A stretch of 64,000 nt of DNA from Sporolactobacillus pectinivorans (GTDB lineage: Bacteria > Bacillota > Bacilli > Bacillales > Sporolactobacillaceae): assembly GCF_002802965.1 (NCBI RefSeq), contig NZ_NXGA01000001.1:2186760-2250759 (forward strand), in the 5' to 3' direction. Made by a program: the position numbers and the translations under genes. Below the pieces are notes generated by a model. It did no database searches and was not told the origin of the DNA. It saw only the letters and a program-made list of their open reading frames with translations. Shown here in pieces: positions 45,770-55,596 of the stretch; positions within the stretch are counted from its first letter, which is position 1, and each line of letters starts with the position of its first letter.

Positions 45770-47062
45770 TCACGGATAGATACGGTTCAGCAGTCTCGGG
45801 AACGGGATTGCTTCGCGTATGTGATCCAATCCGCAAATCCAGGCAATGGCTCTTTCAAGTCCCAGACCGAAGCCTGAATGAGGAACCGAACCGTACTGCC
45901 GGAGTTCCAAATACCATTGATACGACGGATCTGTCAGATGGTATTGTTCATAACGTTTCTTCATCAAATCCAGGTCGTCAATTCTCTGACTCCCGCCAAT
46001 AATTTCCCCGTATCCTTCCGGAGCAAGCAAGTCGGCGCAAAGTACAACTTCTTCCCTTCCGGGTACAGGTTTCATATAGAAAGCTTTGGCTTTCGCCGGA
46101 TATTCTGTCACAAATACGGGAACATCAAAATGCTCGGCAATCGCAGTTTCGTGGGGAGCACCAAAGTCATCGCCCCACTCAATGTCATCGAACCCTTTCT
46201 CCTTGAGAAAATCGACGGCCTGATCATAGCTGATTCGCGGAAAAGGAGCCTTGATTTTTTCAAGTTTTGATGTGTCCCTGCCGATGGCTTTCAGTTCAGT
46301 CTGGCAATTTTTCAGCACGCGCTGAACCAGGTAGGCTATATAGTTTTCCTGAACTTTCAGGTTCTCTTCATGATCGCAGAAAGCCATTTCCGGTTCGATC
46401 ATCCAGAACTCAATCAAATGGCGCCTTGTTTTCGATTTTTCCGCACGGAAAGCGGGGCCGAATGAAAAAACTTTGCCGAAAGCCATGGCAGCCGCTTCCA
46501 TGTAGAGCTGCCCGCTTTGGGATAGATAGGCGTCCCGGTCAAAATATTTTGTATGGAACAGATCGGTCGAGCCTTCTGCCGAACTTCCTGTCAGAATTGG
46601 CGGATCCACTTTGATAAACCCATGTTCATTGAAAAAATCATAGGTCGCTTTGATCACCTCATTACGGATTCGGAGAATGGCATGCTGACGACTGGATCTG
46701 AGCCACAGATGGCGGTGGTCCATTAAAAATTCGACACCATGTTCTTTCGGCGTAATTGGGTAATCAAGAGCAATCTGTATGGTTTCCACTGAAGAAACGG
46801 TCAGCTCATAGCCTGAAGGCGCGCGTTTATCCTCCCTGACCGTTCCGGTAATGTAAAGGGAACTCTCTTGTGTCAGCTCCTTGGCTTCCTCCCAGTCTTT
46901 CTCGCTTACTTCGTTCTTCAGAACAACGCCTTGAATGAACCCTGTCCCGTCGCGGAGTTCCAGAAACTGAATCTTACCGCTGGAACGTTTATTCGCCAGC
47001 CAGGCACCGATCGTCACTTCTCCTCCGACATGTTTGCTCACTTCTGAAATTGTTGCTTTCAT
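45770..47062 (-). CDS. asnS: Asparaginyl-tRNA synthetase
   Basis: Class IIb aminoacyl-tRNA synthetase, 430 residues. The N-terminal OB fold ([20 protein letters not shown]) binds the anticodon. Motif 2 is [21 protein letters not shown] and motif 3 is [15 protein letters not shown]. Other class II landmarks are [13 protein letters not shown] and [13 protein letters not shown]. The ATG start is 37 bp downstream of aspB. No T-box leader fits in that gap. Same neighbours as in B. subtilis. Confidence 0.96.
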   Translation of the reverse strand: MKATISEVSKHVGGEVTIGAWLANKRSSGKIQFLELRDGTGFIQGVVLKNEVSEKDWEEAKELTQESSLYITGTVREDKRAPSGYELTVSSVETIQIALDYPITPKEHGVEFLMDHRHLWLRSSRQHAILRIRNEVIKATYDFFNEHGFIKVDPPILTGSSAEGSTDLFHTKYFDRDAYLSQSGQLYMEAAAMAFGKVFSFGPAFRAEKSKTRRHLIEFWMIEPEMAFCDHEENLKVQENYIAYLVQRVLKNCQTELKAIGRDTSKLEKIKAPFPRISYDQAVDFLKEKGFDDIEWGDDFGAPHETAIAEHFDVPVFVTEYPAKAKAFYMKPVPGREEVVLCADLLAPEGYGEIIGGSQRIDDLDLMKKRYEQYHLTDPSYQWYLELRQYGSVPHSGFGLGLERAIAWICGLDHIREAIPFPRLLNRIYP

Positions 47063-47099
47063 TCTTCAATGACCCCCTGCTTAAATAAACCTGAGCTGG

Positions 47100-48284
47100 T
47101 TATTTTGTATGTTTTTTCATAAAATGCTCGATTCTGTCCAGCGCTGCTTCAAATTTTTCCAGTGAAGTGGCGTAAGACAGCCGTATATGTTCCGGTGTGC
47201 CGAAGCCTGCTCCCGGCACAACAGCTACCTTTTCTTCATCCAGAAGTTCGGAAACCCAATCGGAAACCTGGCTGAATCCGCAGGCAGCACTCGCTTTCTG
47301 AATATTCGGGAACAGATAAAAAGCTCCTTCAGGTTTGATACAGCTGACGCCCGGGATCGCTACAAGACGGCTGTACACTGTATTCAGCCTTTTTTCAAAA
47401 GCCTGGCGCATTTCTTCAACGCTGTCCTGCGGGCCGTTGTACGCTGCAATCGCAGCGTACTGGGAAACGGATGCAGGATTCGATGTGCTGTGGCTGGCGA
47501 CATTGGTCATCGCTTTAATCAGTTCTGCGTTTGCTGCGGCATAGCCGATCCGCCATCCGGTCATAGCGTGCGATTTGGATACGCCGTTAATGATGATCGT
47601 CTGCGCCTTCACCTCGTCCGAGAGCTGGGCGATCGAGTAAAACGTATTCCCGTTATAGATCAGCTTTTCATAAATTTCGTCTGAAATAATCAGAATACCA
47701 TGTTTCAGGCAGAATTCGGCAATCGGAACGAGATCGTCTTTCTGATAAATCATCCCGGTCGGGTTGCTTGGTGAGTTGAGGATCAGCGCTTTCGTTTTCG
47801 ATGTCACAGCCTTTTCCAGGTCATCGGCTGTGATCTTGAAATGCTGCTGCTGAGTCGTGGCGATGGATACCGGGATACCTCCCGCCAGCTTGACTTGTTC
47901 CGGGTAGCTGACCCAATAAGGTGCCGGAATGATAACTTCATCCCCCGGATTAAGAAGAGCCTGAAACAACAGGTACAGAACATGTTTCGCACCGTTCCCA
48001 ACGATGATTTCCGACGGGTCATAGTCAAATCCCTGATCGCGCTTCAGCTTGGTGATAATTGCCTGCTTCAGTGCTGGCAGGCCGGCTGTCGGTGTATATT
48101 TTGTATGACCGGCTCTCACAGCTTCCATTGCGGCGTCAATGATAAAGTCAGGTGTATTGAAATCCGGCTGCCCTGCTCCGAGTCCGATGACATCGAAACC
48201 CTGTGCTGCCAGTTCTCCGGCTTTTGCTGTAATGGCCAGAGTACTTGAAGGTGTAATCGTCGCCACGCGTTTTGCTAATTTCAT
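47100..48284 (-). CDS. aspB: Aspartate aminotransferase (class I PLP)
   Basis: 394-residue cytosolic transaminase interconverting aspartate and oxaloacetate. Landmarks are GLGAGQPDFNTPDFI, APYWVSYPEQV, NSPSNPTGMIY, ISDEIYEKLIY and the PLP-lysine loop GVSKSHAMTGWRIGY (about Lys240). The C-terminal Arg for the substrate carboxylate is in HIRLSYATS. It forms an aspB-asnS unit as in Bacillus. Confidence 0.94.
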   Translation of the reverse strand: MKLAKRVATITPSSTLAITAKAGELAAQGFDVIGLGAGQPDFNTPDFIIDAAMEAVRAGHTKYTPTAGLPALKQAIITKLKRDQGFDYDPSEIIVGNGAKHVLYLLFQALLNPGDEVIIPAPYWVSYPEQVKLAGGIPVSIATTQQQHFKITADDLEKAVTSKTKALILNSPSNPTGMIYQKDDLVPIAEFCLKHGILIISDEIYEKLIYNGNTFYSIAQLSDEVKAQTIIINGVSKSHAMTGWRIGYAAANAELIKAMTNVASHSTSNPASVSQYAAIAAYNGPQDSVEEMRQAFEKRLNTVYSRLVAIPGVSCIKPEGAFYLFPNIQKASAACGFSQVSDWVSELLDEEKVAVVPGAGFGTPEHIRLSYATSLEKFEAALDRIEHFMKKHTK

Positions 48285-48332
48285 AATTCTTCCCCCTCGT
48301 ATGACTATGAATGATATTCCGCTATTTCAGAC

Positions 48333-48815
48333 TCAGACATTGAGAATCCTCTGGGCTTCCTTGCCATTATCAAAATAAAATGAAACATAATTATAACTAT
48401 TTGTATTATTGGTAAAGGTAATTTCCCAAACCGGACTATTCTGTATCGCTCCAAGCTTTACCGAAATAATTTTGTTCACATTAAGATGAAGGCCAGCCAG
48501 CTCTTGAAGCGCCTGATTGCGTGTGATGCCGTTCTTGACAGCCCGAACTATATACTTTGCCTTTTGGGGTTCGTCAGGAACCCACACATACATCTGCACA
48601 CTGTTTCTGACACATTTAACAACTTCATAGGCATCCGTCCCGTAATAGTAAGAGACAGAATCTACTTTCTGCACCTGATAGTAGCGTTTCGCCTTAACGA
48701 TCGCTGCCTGTGCAGAACTGTTGCTCGTGTCCATATTGCTTGTGTACAAATACCAGGATCCAAAGCCGGCAATTAAAAGCACAGCGAGAACACCAGTAAT
48801 AATCCAATTTTTCAA
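48333..48815 (-). CDS. ypmB: YpmB-like membrane-anchored protein (DUF5590/PepSY-like)
   Basis: 160 residues: one N-terminal transmembrane helix (WIITGVLAVLLIAGFGSWYL) and an extracytoplasmic part with two small alpha/beta modules. SVSYYYGTDAYEVVKC and PVWEITFTNNTNSYNYVSFYF are typical of YpmB. Function unknown. In B. subtilis it sits between ypmA-dinG and aspB; ypmA and dinG are absent here. Confidence 0.85.
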   Translation of the reverse strand: MKNWIITGVLAVLLIAGFGSWYLYTSNMDTSNSSAQAAIVKAKRYYQVQKVDSVSYYYGTDAYEVVKCVRNSVQMYVWVPDEPQKAKYIVRAVKNGITRNQALQELAGLHLNVNKIISVKLGAIQNSPVWEITFTNNTNSYNYVSFYFDNGKEAQRILNV

Positions 48816-48964
48816 GTGATCACCTTAAACTCTTTTTTATGTAATAGCAGAACAATCCGGCCGCTTGTTTATCTCCGGATGTCCTGCATTCAAAGCTGAA
48901 AACATACACAAGCAAATTAATCGTAATCATAAAGCCTGGTAAAAGCAAGACTGAATATCAGTGG

Positions 48965-49348
48965 TTACAAAATGGTGAACGGTTTTTCACCCTTGATCAG
49001 CCGAGAAATGTGATTCTGATCATCCAGCAGGGCAACTTCAGGAACAAGATGTGCCCATTCCTCCTCGTTCATCAGAGCATAAGCCATGATAATCACAATG
49101 TCGCCCTTCTGTGCCAGCCGGGCAGCGGCTCCATTAAGACAGATGACGCCCGAATCGGCAGGACCCGGAATGATATAAGTTTCCAAGCGGGCGCCGTTAT
49201 TATTATTGACGATCTGTACTTTTTCGTAGGGCAGCAGATCAACGGCCTTCAGAATAGCTTCATCGACCGTGATACTGCCGACATAATTCAGATTGGCGTC
49301 CGTAACAGTGGCCCGGTGAATTTTACATCTCAGAAAGGGTCTCAGCAT
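48965..49348 (-). CDS. panD: Aspartate 1-decarboxylase
   Basis: Pyruvoyl-dependent enzyme making beta-alanine for pantothenate. The precursor self-cleaves at Gly-Ser in [10 protein letters not shown] (residues ~23-25), creating the pyruvoyl group on the serine. [17 protein letters not shown] and [17 protein letters not shown] are the other conserved regions. The 127-residue length is normal. It follows panC with a gap of 3 bp. Confidence 0.96.
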   Translation of the reverse strand: MLRPFLRCKIHRATVTDANLNYVGSITVDEAILKAVDLLPYEKVQIVNNNNGARLETYIIPGPADSGVICLNGAAARLAQKGDIVIIMAYALMNEEEWAHLVPEVALLDDQNHISRLIKGEKPFTIL

Positions 49349-49351
49349 GAT

Positions 49352-50257
49352 TCAGTCAGCCTCCCTGCTGGAAAGGAGTTTTTCGGTATCCGCAGTGATG
49401 TTGTCAATCAGACGCGCGCTTTGGTAACGGACTGCGCAGGCGATGATGAAGTGCCTGTCCAAAGAGGCTCCGGATCGTTTCAGCTCCGGATAATTCAGCA
49501 CATCCACGTAATCAATTTTTCCGAGGATCAAGTGTTTTGCATAATAAGCTTTGACAGTTGAAATCAGACGGTCAAAATTCCTTTCTCCGAGTTCAGCAGC
49601 TCTGAGACCTGCCTGAAGCCCCTTATAAATTTCGGGGGCCTCCTTTCTTTCATTGGCACTGAGCCGCACATTTCGGGAACTCTTTGCCAGTCCGTCCGAC
49701 TCTCTGACAATCGGGCAGGCAACCAGTTTCACAGGAATATGGAAAGTGCGAATAAGGCTTGAAACGATGGCTACCTGCTGCGCATCCTTCATTCCGAAGT
49801 AAACAGTATCCGGCTTGACAATATTGAATAATTTCGTCAGGACTGTCGCCACTCCGTCAAAATGACCGGGCCGGCTTTTGCCACAAAGCACATCGGTTTT
49901 GGTGTGAACCTGTACTGTCATATCGGAACCATTCGGATAAATTGCTGATTCCTCGGGGATGAAAAGGACGTCAACGCCGGCACGCTCAGCCAGTGCGGCA
50001 TCCCGATCAATATTTTTCGGGTAATTGATATAATCATCCTTGTCGCCAAACTGCGTCGGATTCACAAAAACGCTGGCAATGACACAATCAGAACTTTCGC
50101 TTGCCCTTTTAAACAGCGATAAATGCCCTTCGTGAAGGGCACCCATTGTCGGCACGAAACCGACCGTTTTCCCTTTTTGTTTCTGTTCCGTCACAAACCG
50201 GGCCACTTCTGCGGGGGAAACCATACGCTTTAATCCCTCAGCCACGATCTTGTTCAT
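49352..50257 (-). CDS. panC: Pantothenate synthetase
   Basis: ATP-dependent ligase joining pantoate and beta-alanine, 301 residues. The HIGH-like motif is PTMGALHEGHLSL, followed by SVFVNPTQFGDKDD, PRPGHFDGVATVL-like CGKSRPGHFDGVA and YFGMKDAQQ; the KMSKS-like part is RESDGLAKSSRNVRLS. ATG 50257 has AGGAGGAG 5 bp upstream. panB (ketopantoate hydroxymethyltransferase), which normally starts this operon, is missing between birA and panC. Confidence 0.95.
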   Translation of the reverse strand: MNKIVAEGLKRMVSPAEVARFVTEQKQKGKTVGFVPTMGALHEGHLSLFKRASESSDCVIASVFVNPTQFGDKDDYINYPKNIDRDAALAERAGVDVLFIPEESAIYPNGSDMTVQVHTKTDVLCGKSRPGHFDGVATVLTKLFNIVKPDTVYFGMKDAQQVAIVSSLIRTFHIPVKLVACPIVRESDGLAKSSRNVRLSANERKEAPEIYKGLQAGLRAAELGERNFDRLISTVKAYYAKHLILGKIDYVDVLNYPELKRSGASLDRHFIIACAVRYQSARLIDNITADTEKLLSSREAD

Positions 50258-50521
50258 TTTTACTCCTCCTATTGTCCGGAGAAGGTCCGACCCAGCGCAC
50301 GAAGTACAGCGTCGCCGGCCTTCCGTCTACGTCTTTTCAAGGATCATAGCGGACTTTTCTTTTTATTTGCGTCAGGATCCGGGCCCTGTCTGTGCCGCTT
50401 TACCGATCGGAAAATGCAGCCTTGTTGTTCAGGCACGCCCCCGCGCAACTCTTATTATAACAAATGAAGCGGCATTTTTCGCAGCATAGGACGATATAAT
50501 TGACCGCTTTTGCTTTAAGGC

Positions 50522-51517
50522 TTACGACCATTCAATGTCGGCAGAATAGATCCGCGTCATTAGCCCGTCACTATCCTTCAATAGAAGCACCCCTTCATCA
50601 TTGATTCCAAGCGCTGTCCCCTCTATGACACGGCCGCCGGGCTGGCGTACTCTGATCTGTTTTCCGAGGCTGATCGCCCGCTTTTCCCACAGAGGCTTGA
50701 TCACGGAGAACCCTTTCTGAAGAAAAAGTTCATAGAGTCCTTCAAATGTCAGCAGAAATAGTTGAACAAATTGCGCCAGGTCATATTTTTTTCCCGTTAT
50801 CGCATAGAGCGAGGACGCTGTTGTTTTCAGTTCTTCCGGAAAATGGCTCACGTCGGAATTGACGTTAATCCCGATACCAATCACAACGGCCTTGACAAAA
50901 GTCGCTTCGGCTTGCAGTTCTGTCAGTATACCGACAAGTTTCCGGCCGTGGTACAGAATATCGTTCGGCCACTTAATGCCGCAAGACAAGCCGGCCGTCT
51001 CTTCAATGGCTTGCACGGCGGCGACGGCTGTCAGCAGGGTTAACTGCGGCGTTTGTTCAATGGGCAGACCGGGCCTGAGAATCAGACTCATGGCGATATT
51101 CTCTCCCCGCTGAGATTGCCATGAGTGGCCCAATCGCCCGCGGCCGGCAATCTGCTCATTTGTGATCACCAAAGTGCCGTCTTCGGCGCCATCATCCGCT
51201 AACTGGAGTGCTTCTTTCTGAGTTGAATGGATCGTTTCAAAGAAACGGATAGAATGGCCGAGCGTTTTTGTCTCAAGTCCTGAAGAAAGGGCAGCTTCAT
51301 TAAGTCCTAATGGAGCTCCTGTCAGTTTATACCCGCTTTTCTGCACCGCCTCGATCATAAAGCCCTCCTCTGACAGCTCACGGATATGTTTCCAGACCGC
51401 GGTACGTGAGCAGCCGATCGTCTCCGAAATTTTCTGACCGGAAAGAAAACGTTCCCTGTTCTCGTACAGCATTTTCAATATTGCTTTTTTTGTTCGCCCT
51501 GCCACACTCTGAACCAC
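50522..51517 (-). CDS. birA: Biotin--protein ligase and biotin-operon repressor
   Basis: 331 residues. The N-terminal winged helix (SGQKISETIGCSRTAVWKHI) is the DNA-binding domain. The ligase domain contains GRGRLGHSW, the biotinyl-AMP loop, and WPNDILYHGRKLVGIL. The C-terminal SH3-like domain follows (KQIRVRQPGGRVIEG). It biotinylates acetyl-CoA carboxylase and represses biotin genes when it carries biotinyl-AMP. Its 5' end overlaps cca by 43 bp; a start slightly downstream of 51517 is possible. Confidence 0.94.
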   Translation of the reverse strand: MVQSVAGRTKKAILKMLYENRERFLSGQKISETIGCSRTAVWKHIRELSEEGFMIEAVQKSGYKLTGAPLGLNEAALSSGLETKTLGHSIRFFETIHSTQKEALQLADDGAEDGTLVITNEQIAGRGRLGHSWQSQRGENIAMSLILRPGLPIEQTPQLTLLTAVAAVQAIEETAGLSCGIKWPNDILYHGRKLVGILTELQAEATFVKAVVIGIGINVNSDVSHFPEELKTTASSLYAITGKKYDLAQFVQLFLLTFEGLYELFLQKGFSVIKPLWEKRAISLGKQIRVRQPGGRVIEGTALGINDEGVLLLKDSDGLMTRIYSADIEWS

Positions 51518-52701
51518 GATTCAATTCCCCCAAGCTCATTTGGTACTTCGCCGGTCACAATCTTTTTTTCAAGCGCCGCAATGGCTTCCGAAAGCCAGGG
51601 CCCCGGTTTTTGTCCTGACCATTTGATCAATTCATGACCTGTCGCTGCCAGCTCCCTCCTGCTTTTGACCGGGCAGCTCCGCCAAAGGTTGTCAATTCGC
51701 TGCTCTCTCTGTTTCAGGCAATCAGTTTCTGCTTTGCCTAGTGCCGTCTCAAGCCGCTCAACGGCTTTCGCGAGTTCCGGCCCTGCATCATACACAGAGA
51801 GTCTGTCCCAGGAAAACTGTGCATAGTTCCCGTCATACTCCAAAAGCCTGCCGACATCTTTTCTTCTTGAGGCCGGCCATTTCCAAGCTTGCGCAAATCC
51901 AAACATATAGCGTATCCCCAGCGATTCAAGAAAAGCCGCCCAGCGTTCCGCGTCAGAAATCAGAACAGAGAAACGGACAGAGAAAAGGCATTGGTCTGCA
52001 GACGCATGATTCAGACAAGGCAGCACATAGATGCAGCCTGTATCGAAAAGCAGCCGGATCGCATCAGTTGCTGCTGCACCGGCGAGCAATTTGTTCATTT
52101 CCTGATCAATGCGTTCGATTGATATCTTTTTAAGTAAAGCGAAGTTCTTGCTGAATGCCAGACGTTCGGCCTCACCCAGTGAGAAATCAAGTTCTGCCAC
52201 AAATCGGATGCCCCGCATCATCCGGAGCGGGTCTTCGGCGATCCGTTCCTCCGCACAGCCCACGGTCCGGAGGCGTTTTTTCTTCATGTCGTCCTGCCCT
52301 CCGAACAGGTCAATTATCTGTCCGGTCCGGTCCATGGCGAGCGCATTAATAGTAAAATCTCGCCGCATCAGATCCTTTTCAAGTGAAGATTCAAAGCTGA
52401 CTTGATTCGGATGCCGGAAATCATCATAACCGCTCTCTGAACGAAACGTCGTCACTTCGTAAGTTCTGCCGCTATAAATCACGGCAACCGTTCCATGCTG
52501 AATGCCAATGGGAATGGTTCTTTTAAACAGTGTCATGATTTCATCAGGATGTGCGGAGGTTGTAATATCTACGTCATGAACCGGACGCCCTAGCAAATAG
52601 TCCCGGACTGCACCGCCGACGACATAGGCTTCAAAACCGTTTTCGGTCAGCTTGTCGAGGATGGCAGCCGCTTTTTCAAAAGGAAAATTCATCTGTGACA
52701 C
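51475..52701 (-). CDS. cca: CCA-adding tRNA nucleotidyltransferase
   Basis: Class II CCA enzyme, 408 residues. The catalytic head is VGGAVRDYLLGRPVHDVDIT with the Asp-x-Asp metal pair in HDVDIT. RRDFTINALAMD and EDPLRMMRGIRFVAELDF are the neck motifs that select CTP or ATP (EDxxR). The C-terminal half is helical and binds the tRNA. It restores CCA ends to tRNAs. It overlaps birA and is preceded by mgsA, as in Bacillus. Confidence 0.95.
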   Translation of the reverse strand: MSQMNFPFEKAAAILDKLTENGFEAYVVGGAVRDYLLGRPVHDVDITTSAHPDEIMTLFKRTIPIGIQHGTVAVIYSGRTYEVTTFRSESGYDDFRHPNQVSFESSLEKDLMRRDFTINALAMDRTGQIIDLFGGQDDMKKKRLRTVGCAEERIAEDPLRMMRGIRFVAELDFSLGEAERLAFSKNFALLKKISIERIDQEMNKLLAGAAATDAIRLLFDTGCIYVLPCLNHASADQCLFSVRFSVLISDAERWAAFLESLGIRYMFGFAQAWKWPASRRKDVGRLLEYDGNYAQFSWDRLSVYDAGPELAKAVERLETALGKAETDCLKQREQRIDNLWRSCPVKSRRELAATGHELIKWSGQKPGPWLSEAIAALEKKIVTGEVPNELGGIESWFRVWQGEQKKQY

Positions 52702-52749
52702 CTCATTTGTGCGAATAACAGGCAGGCTTTCCGCTCATGTTCATCCAGC

Positions 52750-53166
52750 TCATTGCTGTTTCGCCTGTTTTGCATGCATGAGCTCCCGCCAGTGAAATTC
52801 ACCGCGCTTCAGTGCATGCATCATGATTTCTGCCGATGCCAGATTGGTTGCAAGCGGGATCCGGTACACATCGCTGAGCCTCAGAAGTGCATTGACATCC
52901 GGTTCATGAGGCTGAGCCGTCAACGGGTCGCGCAGAAAAACGACCAGATCCATCTCATTTGAAGCAATCATAGCGCCAATTTGCTGATCGCCGCCAAGCG
53001 GACCGGACTGAAAGCGGTGCACCTTCATCCCGGTTGCTTCCATGACTTTCAGCCCTGTTGTTCCTGTTGCGTACAGTGCGTGTTTCGCCAGAACGGACTG
53101 ATAAGCGCTGGCGAACTGGACCATCTCAGGTTTTTTCTTATCGTGTGCAATCAATGCAATTTTCAC
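52750..53166 (-). CDS. mgsA: Methylglyoxal synthase
   Basis: 138-residue enzyme converting dihydroxyacetone phosphate to methylglyoxal, relieving sugar-phosphate stress. [11 protein letters not shown] starts the protein, ATGTTGLKV binds phosphate, and [14 protein letters not shown] and [15 protein letters not shown] contain the catalytic aspartates. GTG 53166 is chosen over TTG 53172 by spacing from GAGGGA and by alignment to B. subtilis MgsA. Confidence 0.95.
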   Translation of the reverse strand: MKIALIAHDKKKPEMVQFASAYQSVLAKHALYATGTTGLKVMEATGMKVHRFQSGPLGGDQQIGAMIASNEMDLVVFLRDPLTAQPHEPDVNALLRLSDVYRIPLATNLASAEIMMHALKRGEFHWRELMHAKQAKQQ

Positions 53167-53214
53167 TGGCAATCCCTCGTTTCAAAAAATGGTCGACAGT
53201 ACCCATTTGGAAAC

Positions 53215-54024
53215 TTAATCCAAAATATTTTCGAGTCCGTAAACCAATGTATCCAGTGACATCACGGTACGAACCGAATAACGGACACCTGTCATGAAGG
53301 AAGCACGCTCCATGGAGTCATGCCGCAGAGTTAGAAGTTCACCCTTGCTGCCGAAAAGAACCTCCTGATGGGCGATCAGACCGGGCAGGCGGACGCTGTG
53401 GATGCGCATACCATCAAAATCGGCGCCCCGTGCGCCTCTGAGCGTCTCCCTTTCGTCAGGCGCTCCCTGTTTCTTAGGTTTTCTCGTTTTTTCAATCAAT
53501 TCAGCTGTCTTGATCGCAGTTCCGGACGGCGCATCTTTTTTTCCGTCGTGATGCAATTCGATAATTTCTACATCCGGAAAATATTTGGCGGCCATCTGGC
53601 TGAATTTCATAACAAGGACGGCACCAATCGCGAAATTAGGTGCAATGATCCCACCGAGCTTTTTCTCTTCCATAAGTTTTTGATAACCCTCAACCTCTTC
53701 ATTAGAAAAACCTGAAGTGCCAATGACCGGCCGAACACCAAAGTCAATGGCGGCCTGAAGATTTCGTTTTCCTGCCTCAGGATTCGTAAAATCGATCAGC
53801 ACGTCGGGATGCTCTGCTGAAAGGCATGCGTCAATATCTGCATAAACCGGAACATCAAGTTCGGAGATACCAAGCAATTCTCCGACCTTTTCTTTGTCGT
53901 GACCGTCGTCGATGGCGGCAGTCAATCTGAATCCAGGTGTGCCGATGATCATGCGGATCGTCTCCGACCCCATTCTGCCCCGCGGGCCGGCAACTACAAT
54001 GTTGATTTGTTTTGTTTCAACCAT
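53215..54024 (-). CDS. dapB: 4-hydroxy-tetrahydrodipicolinate reductase
   Basis: NAD(P)H-dependent step of lysine and diaminopimelate biosynthesis, also feeding spore dipicolinate. 269 residues: Rossmann motif VAGPRGRMGSETIRM, central IDFTNPEA, and the substrate loop ELHHDGKKDAPSGTAIKTAE with the catalytic His-His and Lys. ATG 54024 is 2 bp after ypjD, so they are coupled. Confidence 0.95.
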   Translation of the reverse strand: MVETKQINIVVAGPRGRMGSETIRMIIGTPGFRLTAAIDDGHDKEKVGELLGISELDVPVYADIDACLSAEHPDVLIDFTNPEAGKRNLQAAIDFGVRPVIGTSGFSNEEVEGYQKLMEEKKLGGIIAPNFAIGAVLVMKFSQMAAKYFPDVEIIELHHDGKKDAPSGTAIKTAELIEKTRKPKKQGAPDERETLRGARGADFDGMRIHSVRLPGLIAHQEVLFGSKGELLTLRHDSMERASFMTGVRYSVRTVMSLDTLVYGLENILD

Positions 54025-54026
54025 CT

Positions 54027-54365
54027 TTATCTTGCCCCTTCATCCTTTTTAGTCCAGCGGTCTTTGTCACGCGTGTTAAACTTGTCCAGAACGCGCCCAA
54101 GAGCTGTTCCAAGATCAATATGTAAACTGTTTGCCATGCAGATGACAACAAACAACAGATCTCCCATTTCTTCTTCTATTGTTTTTTCAGATTCCGTCGG
54201 CTTTTTTTTCTTTTCCCCATAGTAGTGATTGACTTCGCGGGCCAGCTCACCCAGCTCTTCAGTCAGCCTCGCCGTCAAAGCCAGCGGTGAAAAATAACCC
54301 TCCTTAAACTGGCTGATGTAATCATCGACTTCTTTCTGCAGCGTTCCCATTGTTTTTTCGCCCAA
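54027..54365 (-). CDS. ypjD: MazG-like nucleotide pyrophosphohydrolase (YpjD)
   Basis: 112-residue all-alpha NTP-PPase of the MazG superfamily. The metal-binding ExxE-(12-28)-ExxD pattern is ALTARLTEELGELAREVNH and EEEMGDLLFVVICMAN. It probably removes aberrant nucleoside triphosphates. TTG 54365 has GGAG at fair distance; ATG 54350 (MGTLQKEV) is the alternative. First gene of ypjD-dapB-mgsA. Confidence 0.9.
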   Translation of the reverse strand: MGEKTMGTLQKEVDDYISQFKEGYFSPLALTARLTEELGELAREVNHYYGEKKKKPTESEKTIEEEMGDLLFVVICMANSLHIDLGTALGRVLDKFNTRDKDRWTKKDEGAR

Positions 54366-54481
54366 TGCACAGACTCCATTCTATAGCTTCGTTTCTTCCC
54401 GTGATGATTGCTGGCAAACTCGATACACTTCTTAAAAATCAACCGATAGAATTTTCCGGACAAAAATATCATACCACTGTT

Positions 54482-54509
54482 TGACAGAGGCGAAAACGCT
54501 GTTATCCTA
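54482..54509 (+). promoter_or_regulatory. Promoter upstream of the YitT-family gene
   Basis: Consensus TTGACA at 54482-54487, 16-bp spacer, and TATCCT at 54504-54509. It points to the plus-strand gene at 54605. Confidence 0.55.
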
Positions 54510-54604
54510 GAGAAGCGGCGCAGGCTGAGAAATGGCGATATTGAACGATTGCGTGCATACGCTTATGATATAAATGGTGTAAGAGCAGTAAAGGATGTGG
54601 CACA

Positions 54605-55489
54605 ATGAAACTCGACTTAAAGACAAAGAACATCATTTTTATCCTGATCGGAGCAGCCATCTATGCTTTCGGACTTGTTAATTTTAACATGAAGAATCAA
54701 TTGGCTGAAGGCGGCGTGACCGGCCTGACACTGATTTTGTATAACAAATTTTCCATTGACCCGGCGATCAGCAACATTGTCCTGAACGTTCCCCTTTTCC
54801 TGGCCGGATGGAAATTTTTCAGAAGGAACGAATTTATTTATACTTTGATTGGGACTTTCTCACTGTCTGTTTTTCTATTTATTTTTCAGTATCTCATTAC
54901 GTTTAACTTTTCACTGGCTCATGACCTGCTCCTTGCCGCTCTGTTTGCAGGCGTATTTATCGGCGGCGGCCTCGGTATCATTTTCAGGTATGGCGGGACA
55001 ACCGGCGGTTCGGACATTGTTGCGCGGATCACCCATAAGAAATACGGCTGGGCGATGAGCAAAACTATGCTGATTATTGATGCCGCGGTCATCATTATAT
55101 CGCTTGTCTATCTGGATTATCGTCAGATGATGTACACGCTGGTCGGTGTTTTTGTCGGTGCACGGATGATCGATATGATTCAGAAGGGCGCTTATGCTGG
55201 AAAAGCGGTGATGATTTTTTCCAGGAAAAGTGATGAGATCGCCGAGAAAATTATGAGCTCACTCAACCGGAGCCTAACCCTGATTGACGGAAAGGGGGGC
55301 TACACACGGCGTGAAATGAACGTTTTGTACTGCGTCGTCAGCCACAATGAAGTGTTCCGGCTGAAAAACCTAATTAAGGAAATTGATCCGGATGCCTTTG
55401 TGACTGTCAATGATGTTCATGAAGTATTTGGTGAAGGTTTTTCTTATCCGAAATCTTCACCAAATGGATATGATCATTCGAAAAAATGA
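54605..55489 (+). CDS. ypjC: YitT family membrane protein (YpjC-like, DUF161/DUF2179)
   Basis: 294-residue membrane protein. Five to six transmembrane helices, with the repeated family motif NQLAEGGVTGLTLILY and GGTTGGSDIVARI, form the YitT_membrane part. The C-terminal ~85 residues are a cytosolic DUF2179 ferredoxin-like domain (GKGGYTRREMNVLYCVV, then DAFVTVNDVHEVFGEGF). Function unknown. It is divergent from ypjD, adjacent as in B. subtilis. Confidence 0.9.
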   Translation: MKLDLKTKNIIFILIGAAIYAFGLVNFNMKNQLAEGGVTGLTLILYNKFSIDPAISNIVLNVPLFLAGWKFFRRNEFIYTLIGTFSLSVFLFIFQYLITFNFSLAHDLLLAALFAGVFIGGGLGIIFRYGGTTGGSDIVARITHKKYGWAMSKTMLIIDAAVIIISLVYLDYRQMMYTLVGVFVGARMIDMIQKGAYAGKAVMIFSRKSDEIAEKIMSSLNRSLTLIDGKGGYTRREMNVLYCVVSHNEVFRLKNLIKEIDPDAFVTVNDVHEVFGEGFSYPKSSPNGYDHSKK

Positions 55490-55596
55490 GAAACAGATAT
55501 TCGGCCCTGATTAACATTGGGGCTTTTTTAATACCCTTAGAAGATATAAAAATTTAGAAGAAGGCCTCTGCCCGCGCCTGAAGCCTTGCTAACCGT

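Noticed and set aside
47063..47099. T-box leader for asnS
   Set aside because: Only 37 bp separate asnS from aspB, too short for a T-box.
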